A DNA stretch of 64,000 nt from Opitutales bacterium UBA2995 (GTDB lineage Bacteria > Verrucomicrobiota > Verrucomicrobiia > Opitutales > UBA2995). The notes below the pieces were generated by a model. The model did not search any database. It was not told the DNA's origin and was given only the letters and a program-made list of their open reading frames with translations. The position numbers and the translations under genes were made by a program. The stretch spans positions 30,871-94,870 of the forward strand of contig DDZZ01000041.1 in NCBI GenBank assembly GCA_002346535.1, written 5' to 3'. Of the stretch, positions 44,296 through 51,979 are shown piece after piece; within the stretch, counting starts at the first letter, position 1, and each line of letters opens with the position of its first letter.

Positions 44296-44745
44296 CTAAA
44301 ATTCATCCAGGAACACCTGTTCGCCCTCATTATGAAGGTGAATCGTGATCAGACTCTTAGAAGAAGTTACTCCCCCTAAAGTAAATCCAGCAGATTGTTT
44401 CCCAATCTTCAGCGTAGCTCCATTTCTTAGCTTTCCTGAGGAATAAGCATCCGTAAGGCGATTGTAGGAGCCATCGGCATTAAGATTAAAATCCCCTTCA
44501 AAATGAAATGTACACCCATCAAAAACAGCGTTTTTAAATCCCATTCTTAAACGCCGCCAAATAGCATCATTTGTATCTCCCTGGTCCGCATCGAACCAGT
44601 AGGCTTCACCTTGGAGACGGCCTGTAAAGGCGATCTTTTGAACTACCGGATTCTCATCATCTTCATGAAATACGGCATACTTCCAAATATGGTCGCAAGT
44701 AACCTGGGAATTCAGCCCTGCGCTAATGAACCCAAGGCACAACAT
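44296..44745 (-). pseudogene. N-terminal fragment of an OprO/OprP-type phosphate porin
   Basis: A short hydrophobic leader (SIMLCLGFISAGLNS) is followed by IAFTGRLQGEAYWFDADQG, then RRLRMGFKNAVFDGCTFHFEGDFNLN, LTDAYSSGKL, TLKIGKQSAGFTLGGVTSSKSLITI and an early stop after VFLDEF. This order is the beginning of phosphate-selective porins O and P, which carry the x-x-K-x-x-x-Q-x-x-x-x-x-x-G-x-T-S-S pattern. About 150 of 400 or more residues are present, so the barrel cannot form. A start further upstream is possible. It lies divergent to the phoU-pst operon, fitting an old outer-membrane phosphate channel of the same regulon. Confidence 0.68.
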
Positions 44746-45084
44746 GATCGAAAGAATCGTACGAGAGCGCGTGCAGCGGGAAGCTAAAGAACCGAGATAG
44801 TCAATATCGATTTCAAGCCGGAGGCCTCTTAAACATAAATTTAATACCAAATGGAAAGTTCCTCACCCAATTCTTTGATTGTTATTGTATTCGTTACAAA
44901 AGTGGCTTCATTTCTTGAATCTAAAATCCAAACTAGGCGGCTCTAAAATTGAAAACCAAATTCCTACCATCCATCCGCAAACTACTTCGAAGGCGACACG
45001 GCCTTTAGTGCTCCGCATTAGCCTGAAAAGGTGATGATTTAAGAAGCCGAAAATGTATTAATAATTTATCAGCTTTCATTACCA

Positions 45085-46194
45085 ATGACTATCGAACAAC
45101 CTCTTTACGAAAAAACTCTCCAGAGAGATGTCGATTTTATCCGTGGCAAGGTCACAGAAATGTATGAATTGGACCACCGTGCCCTGAGCGAAGCCATTGA
45201 TTCTTTTAAGGCCTGTAATCGACAGCAGGCCTATTCAATCATCCTTAGAGATGAGCGCATCGACGAATTGGAAAAAGAAATCGACCGCCTGTGTTTGGAA
45301 TTTTTGGTTCGACAACAACCTGTGGCTCTGCACCTCCGCTTTGCATACGTCACCATAAAAATAAATCAGGAATTGGAGCGAATCGGTGACTACGCAGAGA
45401 GCGTCGCCCGACAGGTTCTAAAGATTAGTACTGTAACAAGGCAACCGCCGCTGGATTTATTCGAGGCAATAGCCAATCTCTCCATCTCTATGCTGGAATC
45501 GGCCGTTAAGTCATATTTAGAGGAAGACGCGGATCTGGCACGGCAAACGATGGAAATCGAGGAAGAAACAAACAATCTCCGCGACCAGATCAATACCGAG
45601 ATGTACGAGCTTCATAAGGAAAAAAAAATACCCTTCAAATCCCTGACCCCACTCCTTACAATCGGTCGACGGTTTGAACGGGTAGCTGATCAAGCGAAAA
45701 ACCTGTGTGAAGAAGTACTTTATATGTGCACCGGCGAATACGCCAAACACCAGGGTAAGGAAGTCTGGAGAATCCTTTTTGTAGACGACCACAATTCCTG
45801 CCGCACTCAAATGGCTGAAGGTATTGGAAATGCCATCGGCTTACCCAAACTACTTTTCAGAAGCGCCGGTCTAGAGCCAAAAGAAATGGTGGATTCCACC
45901 ATTCGGTATATGGAATCTAAGAATATTGACATATCACGGCAATCTTCCCTCTCGACCGATCACATTCCAAACCTGGATCATTTTCACATAATCATCGCTC
46001 TTTCCAAACGCGCCAGAAAACTATTTCCCAAGCCCCCAGGCAAAACGATCTGTCTGGATTGGCACATCGACGATCCATCCGCAAAGGAAGGCACAGACGA
46101 CCAAATCCAATCCGCGTATGAAGAAACCTACAATCTTATCCATACAAACATTCAAGATCTCGGTGAGGCTATTCTTGGAACCCAAATTGACTAA
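45085..46194 (+). CDS. phoU: PhoU fused to a degenerate low-molecular-weight phosphatase-like domain
   Basis: Residues 1-215 are PhoU, two three-helix bundles: LHLRFAYVTIKINQELERIGDYAESVARQV and FKSLTPLLTIGRRFERVADQAKNLCEEVLYM, each with the metal-binding E-R-x-x-D pattern. PhoU restrains the Pst transporter and its sensor kinase. From about 226 a low-molecular-weight tyrosine phosphatase/arsenate reductase-like domain follows. Its P-loop reads VDDHNSCRTQMAE where the family has C-T-G-N-S-C-R, so the nucleophilic Cys is D234. The general-acid region DDPSAKEG and FRSAGLEPKE are kept. The domain should be catalytically dead but may still bind phosphate. Starts the pst operon, pstS following after 22 bases. 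Confidence 0.9.
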   Translation: MTIEQPLYEKTLQRDVDFIRGKVTEMYELDHRALSEAIDSFKACNRQQAYSIILRDERIDELEKEIDRLCLEFLVRQQPVALHLRFAYVTIKINQELERIGDYAESVARQVLKISTVTRQPPLDLFEAIANLSISMLESAVKSYLEEDADLARQTMEIEEETNNLRDQINTEMYELHKEKKIPFKSLTPLLTIGRRFERVADQAKNLCEEVLYMCTGEYAKHQGKEVWRILFVDDHNSCRTQMAEGIGNAIGLPKLLFRSAGLEPKEMVDSTIRYMESKNIDISRQSSLSTDHIPNLDHFHIIIALSKRARKLFPKPPGKTICLDWHIDDPSAKEGTDDQIQSAYEETYNLIHTNIQDLGEAILGTQID

Positions 46195-46216
46195 ATAGTA
46201 CTACCATCATCATCAT

Positions 46217-47107
46217 ATGAAAATAAACTTCGTAAAATTTTGTATCTGCTTCCCAATCCTGATGGGGATGAGTTTCCTCCTGATTAGCTGCAAACCTGCA
46301 GAACAATCAGGCAGCGGAAAATCTACCATCCAAAACAAAGGCTCCGATACCATGGTCAACGTGGCCCAATCCTGGGCAGAAGAGTATCAGAATGTCGGTT
46401 TGGGTGTGAGCATTGAAGTTTCAGGGGGAGGCTCAGGAACAGGTATTGCTGCTTTAATCGCCGGCACCGTCGACATCGCCAATGCCAGTCGCGACATGAA
46501 AGATTCGGAAAAAGCACTGGCTACCAAGAATACCGGTAAGGCCCCGGTTGAATTTACGGTGGGTTATGATGCATTGGCCGTCTTTGTCTCCAAAGACAAC
46601 CCCCTCGAAGAAATCACCTTCGAACAACTTACAGAAATTTACGCTGAAGGTGGAAACATTACCAATTGGTCGCAACTGGGCGTCGAAGTCCCTGGTTGCA
46701 GTAGCGACGAGATTATTCTGGTCAGTCGCCAATCTAGCTCTGGCACCTATGCTTTTTTCCGCGAACACGTACTTGGTAAGAAAGATTTCAAGCTAGGCTC
46801 TCGGGACATGAATGGTTCAAAAGAAGTGGTTGAATTAGTTACCGGAACTCCATGCTCAATCGGCTACAGCGGAATGGGCTACGCCACACCGGATGTAAAG
46901 ATGCTCAAAGTGGCTGCCAAAAAAGGAGATACTGCTTACGGGCCAACCTTGGAAAACGCATTGAACAAAACTTATCCAATCGCCCGGGCTCTCTACTCCT
47001 ACACACTTGGACAGCCGGAAGGAACGGTGAAAGACTATCTGGATTGGATTATGGGCGATGCGGGCCAAAAAATTGTAAAGGAAGCAGGATACGTTCCTCT
47101 TCAGTAA
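46217..47107 (+). CDS. pstS: Phosphate-binding protein PstS
   Basis: Periplasmic receptor for inorganic phosphate in the PstSCAB importer. Lipobox LLISC with the acylated Cys at 25, so a lipoprotein. IQNKGSDTMVNVAQSWAEEYQ is the first ligand-binding block, followed by VEVSGGGSGTGIAALIAGTVDIANASRDM, then FVSKDNPLEEITFEQL and RQSSSGTYAFFREHVL. 296 residues. It follows the phoU fusion with a 22-base gap and precedes pstC, so it is the second gene of the operon. Confidence 0.93.
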   Translation: MKINFVKFCICFPILMGMSFLLISCKPAEQSGSGKSTIQNKGSDTMVNVAQSWAEEYQNVGLGVSIEVSGGGSGTGIAALIAGTVDIANASRDMKDSEKALATKNTGKAPVEFTVGYDALAVFVSKDNPLEEITFEQLTEIYAEGGNITNWSQLGVEVPGCSSDEIILVSRQSSSGTYAFFREHVLGKKDFKLGSRDMNGSKEVVELVTGTPCSIGYSGMGYATPDVKMLKVAAKKGDTAYGPTLENALNKTYPIARALYSYTLGQPEGTVKDYLDWIMGDAGQKIVKEAGYVPLQ

Positions 47108-47171
47108 CGCCCGTATTTGATATTCACCGAACCACCAAATCACGTTCAAGAGACTAAATAGTCCCTGATTT

Positions 47172-48125
47172 ATGCCACCAAACTCTGTCCGATTTAAGGC
47201 TGAGCGGCCTCCTCCCCGACGCTCAACGATCGCAGTAGTCGGAGAAAGCATTCTCGAAACCTTGATCCGATTAGCCGGGATGAGCGCCATTATTTTTGTA
47301 CTGGCCATATTTTATTTCATCTTCAAGGAGGCATTTCCGATCTTTGGCAGCGAAGAATTCAGCCTCGGTGAGTTCTTATTCAGTACGCAATGGTATCCCA
47401 CTTCGGAAACCAATGTACGCTATGGAATTGCGGCTTTAATCGTAGGAACCATGTGCGTCAGCGGACTGGCGGTAGTCGTTGCAGTTCCTTTCAGTTTGGG
47501 TTCGGCAATTTACATATCCGAGTTTTGTGGACCCATGGCCAAAGAGGCACTGAAAATTATTATAGAATTACTTGCCGCCATACCCAGTGTCGTTTGGGGA
47601 TTCATAGGACTGACGGTAACTAGCGCCTTGGTGATGAAATACACGGGCGCTCAAGTCGGCATCAATGTCCTCAATGGCGGAGTGATACTGGCACTGATGT
47701 GCGTACCGATCATCACCTCTATTGCGGAAGACGCGTTAAAGGCTGTTCCCGATTCGTACCGAGAAGCGGCCATGGCTCTCGGTGCCACTCGCTGGCAAAT
47801 CGTTTATAAAATCCTGCTACCAGCGGCCAAAAATGGTCTACTTGCGGCCGTGCTCCTAGGTGTGGGCCGGGCGGTCGGCGAAACAATGGCGGTCCTTATG
47901 GCCACTGGTCATGCAGTGCAAATTCCCCAAGGCCTTCCTTTTGGCTGGATCTTGGACTCAGTGCGAACCTTGACAGCCAATATCGCCTCCGAATTGGGCG
48001 AAGCTCCGACTCAATCCGACCATTACCGAGTTCTTTTCCTCACCGGAGTTTTACTTTTCATCATCACCTTCATGGTCAACTTGACCGCTGACTTGGTCGT
48101 CCGAGGTATCCGGAGAAAACAATAA
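47172..48125 (+). CDS. pstC: Phosphate ABC transporter permease PstC
   Basis: 317 residues with six or more membrane helices beginning after a basic N-terminus (FKAERPPPRRSTIAVV). The coupling motif EAAMALGATRWQIVYKILLPAAKNGL meets the PstB ATPases, and AIPSVVWGFIGLTV is a PstC block. LGVGRAVGETMAVLMATGHA is the family signature. It forms the channel with PstA. 64 bases separate it from pstS and 10 from pstA. Confidence 0.93.
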   Translation: MPPNSVRFKAERPPPRRSTIAVVGESILETLIRLAGMSAIIFVLAIFYFIFKEAFPIFGSEEFSLGEFLFSTQWYPTSETNVRYGIAALIVGTMCVSGLAVVVAVPFSLGSAIYISEFCGPMAKEALKIIIELLAAIPSVVWGFIGLTVTSALVMKYTGAQVGINVLNGGVILALMCVPIITSIAEDALKAVPDSYREAAMALGATRWQIVYKILLPAAKNGLLAAVLLGVGRAVGETMAVLMATGHAVQIPQGLPFGWILDSVRTLTANIASELGEAPTQSDHYRVLFLTGVLLFIITFMVNLTADLVVRGIRRKQ

Positions 48126-48135
48126 TCACCGATCA

Positions 48136-49065
48136 ATGGAAGCAACAACACCAGCGGAATCATACACAGTAGCCTCCCAAAGGTTTGTGGAAACCAACTT
48201 GGTACGAAAGAAGTTGAAGGCCGAGCAAACCGCCAAGTGGTTTTGTTTAGGAATGGTGATATTGATGATCCTGCCGTTGGTATCGCTGGTCACCTATGTG
48301 TTCATTCACGCGACTCCTTCACTAAATTTGGAATTTTTCCTGGAAGTGCCGAAAAAAGGCATGACGCAGGGTGGTATATGGCCGGCATTGGTTGGAACAG
48401 TATATCTGGTGCTCGTTGCGCTCGCCATTTCTGCCCCGGTCGGAGTAATGGCAGCTATATACTTGAACGAATATGCCAAAGATAACTGGTTTCACCGAGC
48501 CATCAATTTGGCGGTGATCAACCTGGCAGGTGTTCCCAGCATCGTACACGCTCTGTTCGGTTTGGGAGCCTTCGTTTACGCGGCTAAATTCGGCTACTCA
48601 ATTATTTCGGCATCTTTGACCCTTGCAATTATGACCATGCCAGTGGTTATTACCAGCACACGTGAAGCGCTCAATGCTGTGCCAATTGCGTTCAGAGAAG
48701 CTTGCTGGAATACAGGTGCAACCAAGTGGCAGACCATCCGCCGAATTGTCATGCCCAATTCCATCAGCGGAATTCTCACCGGCGTTATCCTCGAAGTAAG
48801 CCGGACCGCCGGTGAAACAGCGCCCATCATGTTCACGGGGGCTGTTTTCTATAAAGCGGTCGAAAAGGGTGATCTGTTTCCCTATTTTCTGGATGAACAA
48901 TGCATGGCCTTGTCAATGCACCTGTTCGCGATTTCCACTCAGGTCCCCAACGTCGCGGAATCGATGAAATTTGCCACAGCAATCACTTTACTTGGGCTGG
49001 TACTGGCTATTAACGCCACTTCAATCACTTTGCGGATGTGGCTGCGTTCCCGGAAAAAATGGTAA
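48136..49065 (+). CDS. pstA: Phosphate ABC transporter permease PstA
   Basis: 309 residues, six predicted membrane helices. LNLAGVPSIVHALFGLGAFVY and EACWNTGATKWQTIRRIVMPNSISGILTGVILEVSRTAGETAPIMF contain the coupling helix and the PstA signature. The N-terminus before the first helix is longer than usual (RKKLKAEQTAKWFCLG). The ATP-binding partners are encoded immediately downstream: the next ATG begins four bases after the stop. Pairs with PstC in the membrane. Confidence 0.92.
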   Translation: MEATTPAESYTVASQRFVETNLVRKKLKAEQTAKWFCLGMVILMILPLVSLVTYVFIHATPSLNLEFFLEVPKKGMTQGGIWPALVGTVYLVLVALAISAPVGVMAAIYLNEYAKDNWFHRAINLAVINLAGVPSIVHALFGLGAFVYAAKFGYSIISASLTLAIMTMPVVITSTREALNAVPIAFREACWNTGATKWQTIRRIVMPNSISGILTGVILEVSRTAGETAPIMFTGAVFYKAVEKGDLFPYFLDEQCMALSMHLFAISTQVPNVAESMKFATAITLLGLVLAINATSITLRMWLRSRKKW

Positions 49066-49069
49066 TTCG

Positions 49070-49831
49070 ATGAGTGGCTATAAGAAAGTTGAAGTTACTG
49101 ATCTTAGACTCTCCTATGAGAATCAGGAAGTGATTCACGGAATTTCCTTTGATATCGAACAAAATGAAATTTTTTCAATCATCGGCCCGGCTCAGTCAGG
49201 GAAAACCTCTTTGCTTCGCTGCATCAATCGGACGATTGAACTGAGCCCAGGAGCCACCGTTTCGGGCAGTATTAAGGTGGATGGCGAGGAGGTACGGGAT
49301 ATTCACAACGTGTATGAACTGCGCCGCAGGATTGGCATGGTCGCACCTTTGCCTGTCGGCCTGCCTTTGTCTATTTATGATAACGTGGCGTTCGCACCTC
49401 GCTGCTCCGGACTGAGTTCTAAAAGTGAACTTGATTCGCTCGTTGAAAGATGTCTCCGCCAATCTGCACTGTGGGACGAAGTCAAGGATCGCCTGGACAC
49501 ACTCGGTACCAAACTTTCCGGAGGACAACAACAGCGGCTGACTATTGCTCGGGCCCTTTCACATCAACCGGAGATTCTTTGTCTTGATGAATTTTCTATC
49601 GCCATTGATCCGGTAACAACGATGCGAATTGAGGATGCCCTAAAGGAACTACGGCAAGAAATGACCATTATTCTGGTGACTAATCTGGTGCAACAAGCCC
49701 GCCGACTTGCGAATCGAACCATGTTTTTCTGGGAAGGCAAAGTAGTCGAACTGGATACAAATGAAGTCATCTTCTCCGACAGTCCGAACGACCCTCGGAC
49801 TTACGATTACATCAACGGTATTTTCGGATGA
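49070..49831 (+). CDS. pstB1: PstB-type ATPase 1, with degenerate Q- and H-loops
   Basis: 253 residues. Walker A is GPAQSGKTS (39-47), the signature LSGGQQQRLTIARAL (149 on) is canonical and Walker B is ILCLDEFSIAID (169-180). The Q-loop, which in PstB reads G-M-V-F-Q-K-P, is GMVAPLP, so Gln is P93. The H-loop V-T-H-N-M-Q-Q-A reads VTNLVQQA, so the switch His is N205. Its Walker A site should therefore be weak or non-hydrolysing, while its LSGGQ is intact. The longer frame from 48971 lies inside pstA and was set aside. Ends in an ATGA overlap with pstB2. Confidence 0.88.
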   Translation: MSGYKKVEVTDLRLSYENQEVIHGISFDIEQNEIFSIIGPAQSGKTSLLRCINRTIELSPGATVSGSIKVDGEEVRDIHNVYELRRRIGMVAPLPVGLPLSIYDNVAFAPRCSGLSSKSELDSLVERCLRQSALWDEVKDRLDTLGTKLSGGQQQRLTIARALSHQPEILCLDEFSIAIDPVTTMRIEDALKELRQEMTIILVTNLVQQARRLANRTMFFWEGKVVELDTNEVIFSDSPNDPRTYDYINGIFG

Positions 49832-50607
49832 GTGACCAGCCACAACAGTTCGGCATCGAAACCGAAGACCTTTGCCTCTGGTATGAGAAATTTCAGGCCC
49901 TCATCGACGTGTCTGTCAAAGTAAAGGACGGCTTGATCACCTCATTGATCGGACCTTCAGGATGCGGTAAAACTACACTACTTCGATGCTTTAATCGTAT
50001 CAATGAGCGCTATGGATACGTTACCAGCACAGGTATTATCAAACTACTCGGTAAAAACATCTACGACGATGACGTGTCACTGATCGAGTTGCGAAAGGCC
50101 GTTGGAATGGTATTTCAAAGACCCAATCCGTTGCCGATATCCGTATATGAAAACATCGTATTCGGTTTAAAAATCCACACATCACGCAAAGACCTCAATC
50201 GAGTTAAACTCGACGAAGCTGTTGAACAGGCTTTGACGGAAGTTGGGATGTGGAACGATCTCAAAGATCATCTCAACCGGCGAGCCATCGATCTCCAACT
50301 TGAGCAACAACAGAAACTCTGCATTGCCCGTCTACTGCCTTTAAAGCCTCGAATCATCCTGATGGATGAACCATGCTCAGCGCTTGATGTTGGAGGTACC
50401 AGCGCCATCGAAGAACTCATGTACTCCCTAAAAGATCGCTATACCATTCTTATTGTCACTCATAACATGGCCCAGGCACGTCGAGCCAGTGATGAATGTA
50501 TATTTATGTTGCTGGGCGAACTCATTGAACACTCAAGGACCGAGGAGCTTTTCCTCAACCCCAAGGATTCTCGTACAGCCGATTATATCGAAGGACGTTA
50601 CGGTTAG
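49828..50607 (+). CDS. pstB2: PstB-type ATPase 2, with degenerate signature motif
   Basis: 259 residues. Walker A GPSGCGKTT (42-50), Q-loop Q97 in GMVFQRPNPLP, Walker B IILMDEPCSALD (176-187) and switch H212 in VTHNMAQARRASDE are all canonical. The signature, normally L-S-G-G-Q-Q-Q-R, reads LQLEQQQK (156-163), so the Ser and both Gly are gone. It therefore supplies intact Walker/Q/H elements, whereas PstB1 supplies an intact signature. As a heterodimer the pair has one composite canonical site and one with both halves degraded. Overlaps pstB1 by four bases, which favours equal synthesis and pairing. Confidence 0.88.
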   Translation: MSDQPQQFGIETEDLCLWYEKFQALIDVSVKVKDGLITSLIGPSGCGKTTLLRCFNRINERYGYVTSTGIIKLLGKNIYDDDVSLIELRKAVGMVFQRPNPLPISVYENIVFGLKIHTSRKDLNRVKLDEAVEQALTEVGMWNDLKDHLNRRAIDLQLEQQQKLCIARLLPLKPRIILMDEPCSALDVGGTSAIEELMYSLKDRYTILIVTHNMAQARRASDECIFMLLGELIEHSRTEELFLNPKDSRTADYIEGRYG

Positions 50608-50696
50608 TAATGGCGGTTAAGATAACGTCCTAGAAAGTGGCGCTTCGAGCGGCAGTAGCCAAACCATACCGATCCAATCCAGAAAGATTGTAAAAG

Positions 50697-50720
50697 GGCG
50701 TCCACACTCTGCCGAACGCC
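50697..50720 (-). terminator. Weak hairpin after ftsZ
   Basis: GGCGT at 50697-50701 pairs with ACGCC at 50716-50720 around a 14-base loop. The hairpin starts at the last base of the ftsZ stop and is followed on the minus strand by CTTTTAC. It is short and near the end of a long cluster; the 112-base gap shared with pstB2 holds no gene. Confidence 0.35.
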
Positions 50721-51979
50721 TATATAACAATCCTTATCCCTCGTCTCAGGTATGTCGGAACATCCAGATCAAATCCTTCATGCTCATTGCGGCCCGTTTC
50801 TTCGAAAAATCCGCGTTGCTCGTCCATTCCCTCGAATCCCAATTCCTCCTGAATAGTCGGAAGAAATTCCAATTGCCCATTTTGCCGTGCTTCACCCGCC
50901 GGTATCTGCTCGCGCAAGGATTTGGAGGCGACCACAGGTGTTTTCTTAACCGGTGTATGATGGGGTCGTGAAGCAGAAATCGAATGCTTTGGACGGAAGG
51001 AGCGCAAGTTTCCGGCGGCTGTCGTCCCCAACACGCATATCTCAACGGTCTGGGTTTTCCCTTCATCAATGACCGCCCCGAGAACTGTGTTTTCTTTGCT
51101 TCCAAATTTTTCGGTCACAAAATTCATGATCTCCTGAACATGGGACATGGAAAGATCGGTTCCCCCAACGATATTTACCAGGAGGTTGTCGGCTACCTTG
51201 GAAAAGTCGGGGACATGCAGTAATGGGCATAATACCAAATCGTCCAACGCATCCTGAATAAAATTAGCTCCCTGCCCTTTTCCTAATCCGAAAAGGGTTT
51301 TTCCTCCGCAAATGCTGAAAACTTCCCGTAGGGTGGAAAAGTTAACGTTTATCAACCCGGAGTTTAATAGGATGGCCCAGATGGATTTCACACCCCTAGT
51401 AATCCATTCATCGGCCTTGGAAAATGCGTTCAATACGGAATCCTGCGCGGCTTCCTCCTGCAATAGCATGTCATTCGGCAAGGGGATTACCGCATCCGAA
51501 ACAGCCCGCAGTTCTTTGAGAGCCATGTCAGCCATTTTGAAACGCCGCTCCCCCTCAAAAGTGAACGGCATGTTGATAAAGGCGATCACCAAGGAACCGT
51601 TCTTTTTGGCAATATCGGCAATGATCGGGGAAATGCCTGCACCACTGCCACCGCCCACGCTCGCCACAAGGAAAATCAGTTCGTAGCCCTCAACGAGCCT
51701 CCCAATAATCTCTCTATCCGAGTCGGCAGCCTTGCGACCCAATTCCGGGTCCCCTCCTGTGCCAAGCCCGCGGGTAATGTTTCGGCCTATCAAATGAGTT
51801 TCGCCAACCGGCGAATCCGACAGAGTTTTCAGGTCCGTATTGACACAGGCAAGGTTGAGGCCCTCCAACTGCTCCATATCCATTCGAATTCGGTCCACAG
51901 CGTTATTTCCGGCGCCCCCGACTCCAATAATCTTGATGCGTACTGTGCTTTCTAAAAGTTGTTTAGAATCCATGCTCAA
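50720..51979 (-). CDS. ftsZ: Divergent FtsZ
   Basis: Tubulin-like GTPase of the division ring, 419 residues. N-terminal GVGGAGNNAVDRI and GLGTGGDPELGRKAA are canonical; the tubulin signature reads VGGGSGAGISP (usual GGGTGTG). The catalytic T7 loop, in E. coli N-V-D-F-A-D-V with D209 and D212, reads NVNFSTL: N213 and T216 replace both acidic residues. Polymerised FtsZ normally hydrolyses GTP through these Asp, so hydrolysis may be weak or absent. A conserved C-terminal peptide ending DLDVPTYLRRGIRIVI keeps the FtsA-binding D-x-P-x-x-L core. Starts in an ATGA overlap with ftsA. Confidence 0.92.
   Translation of the reverse strand: MSMDSKQLLESTVRIKIIGVGGAGNNAVDRIRMDMEQLEGLNLACVNTDLKTLSDSPVGETHLIGRNITRGLGTGGDPELGRKAADSDREIIGRLVEGYELIFLVASVGGGSGAGISPIIADIAKKNGSLVIAFINMPFTFEGERRFKMADMALKELRAVSDAVIPLPNDMLLQEEAAQDSVLNAFSKADEWITRGVKSIWAILLNSGLINVNFSTLREVFSICGGKTLFGLGKGQGANFIQDALDDLVLCPLLHVPDFSKVADNLLVNIVGGTDLSMSHVQEIMNFVTEKFGSKENTVLGAVIDEGKTQTVEICVLGTTAAGNLRSFRPKHSISASRPHHTPVKKTPVVASKSLREQIPAGEARQNGQLEFLPTIQEELGFEGMDEQRGFFEETGRNEHEGFDLDVPTYLRRGIRIVI

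Noticed and set aside
44851..45084. Pho box ahead of phoU-pst
   Set aside because: No pair of CTGTCAT-like direct repeats at the usual 11-base spacing was visible; the PhoB site of this phylum is not known to me.
48971..49069. Longer pstB1 frame starting inside pstA
   Set aside because: The added 33 residues are Cys/Trp-rich, lie in the pstA coding region, and the family start follows four bases after the pstA stop.
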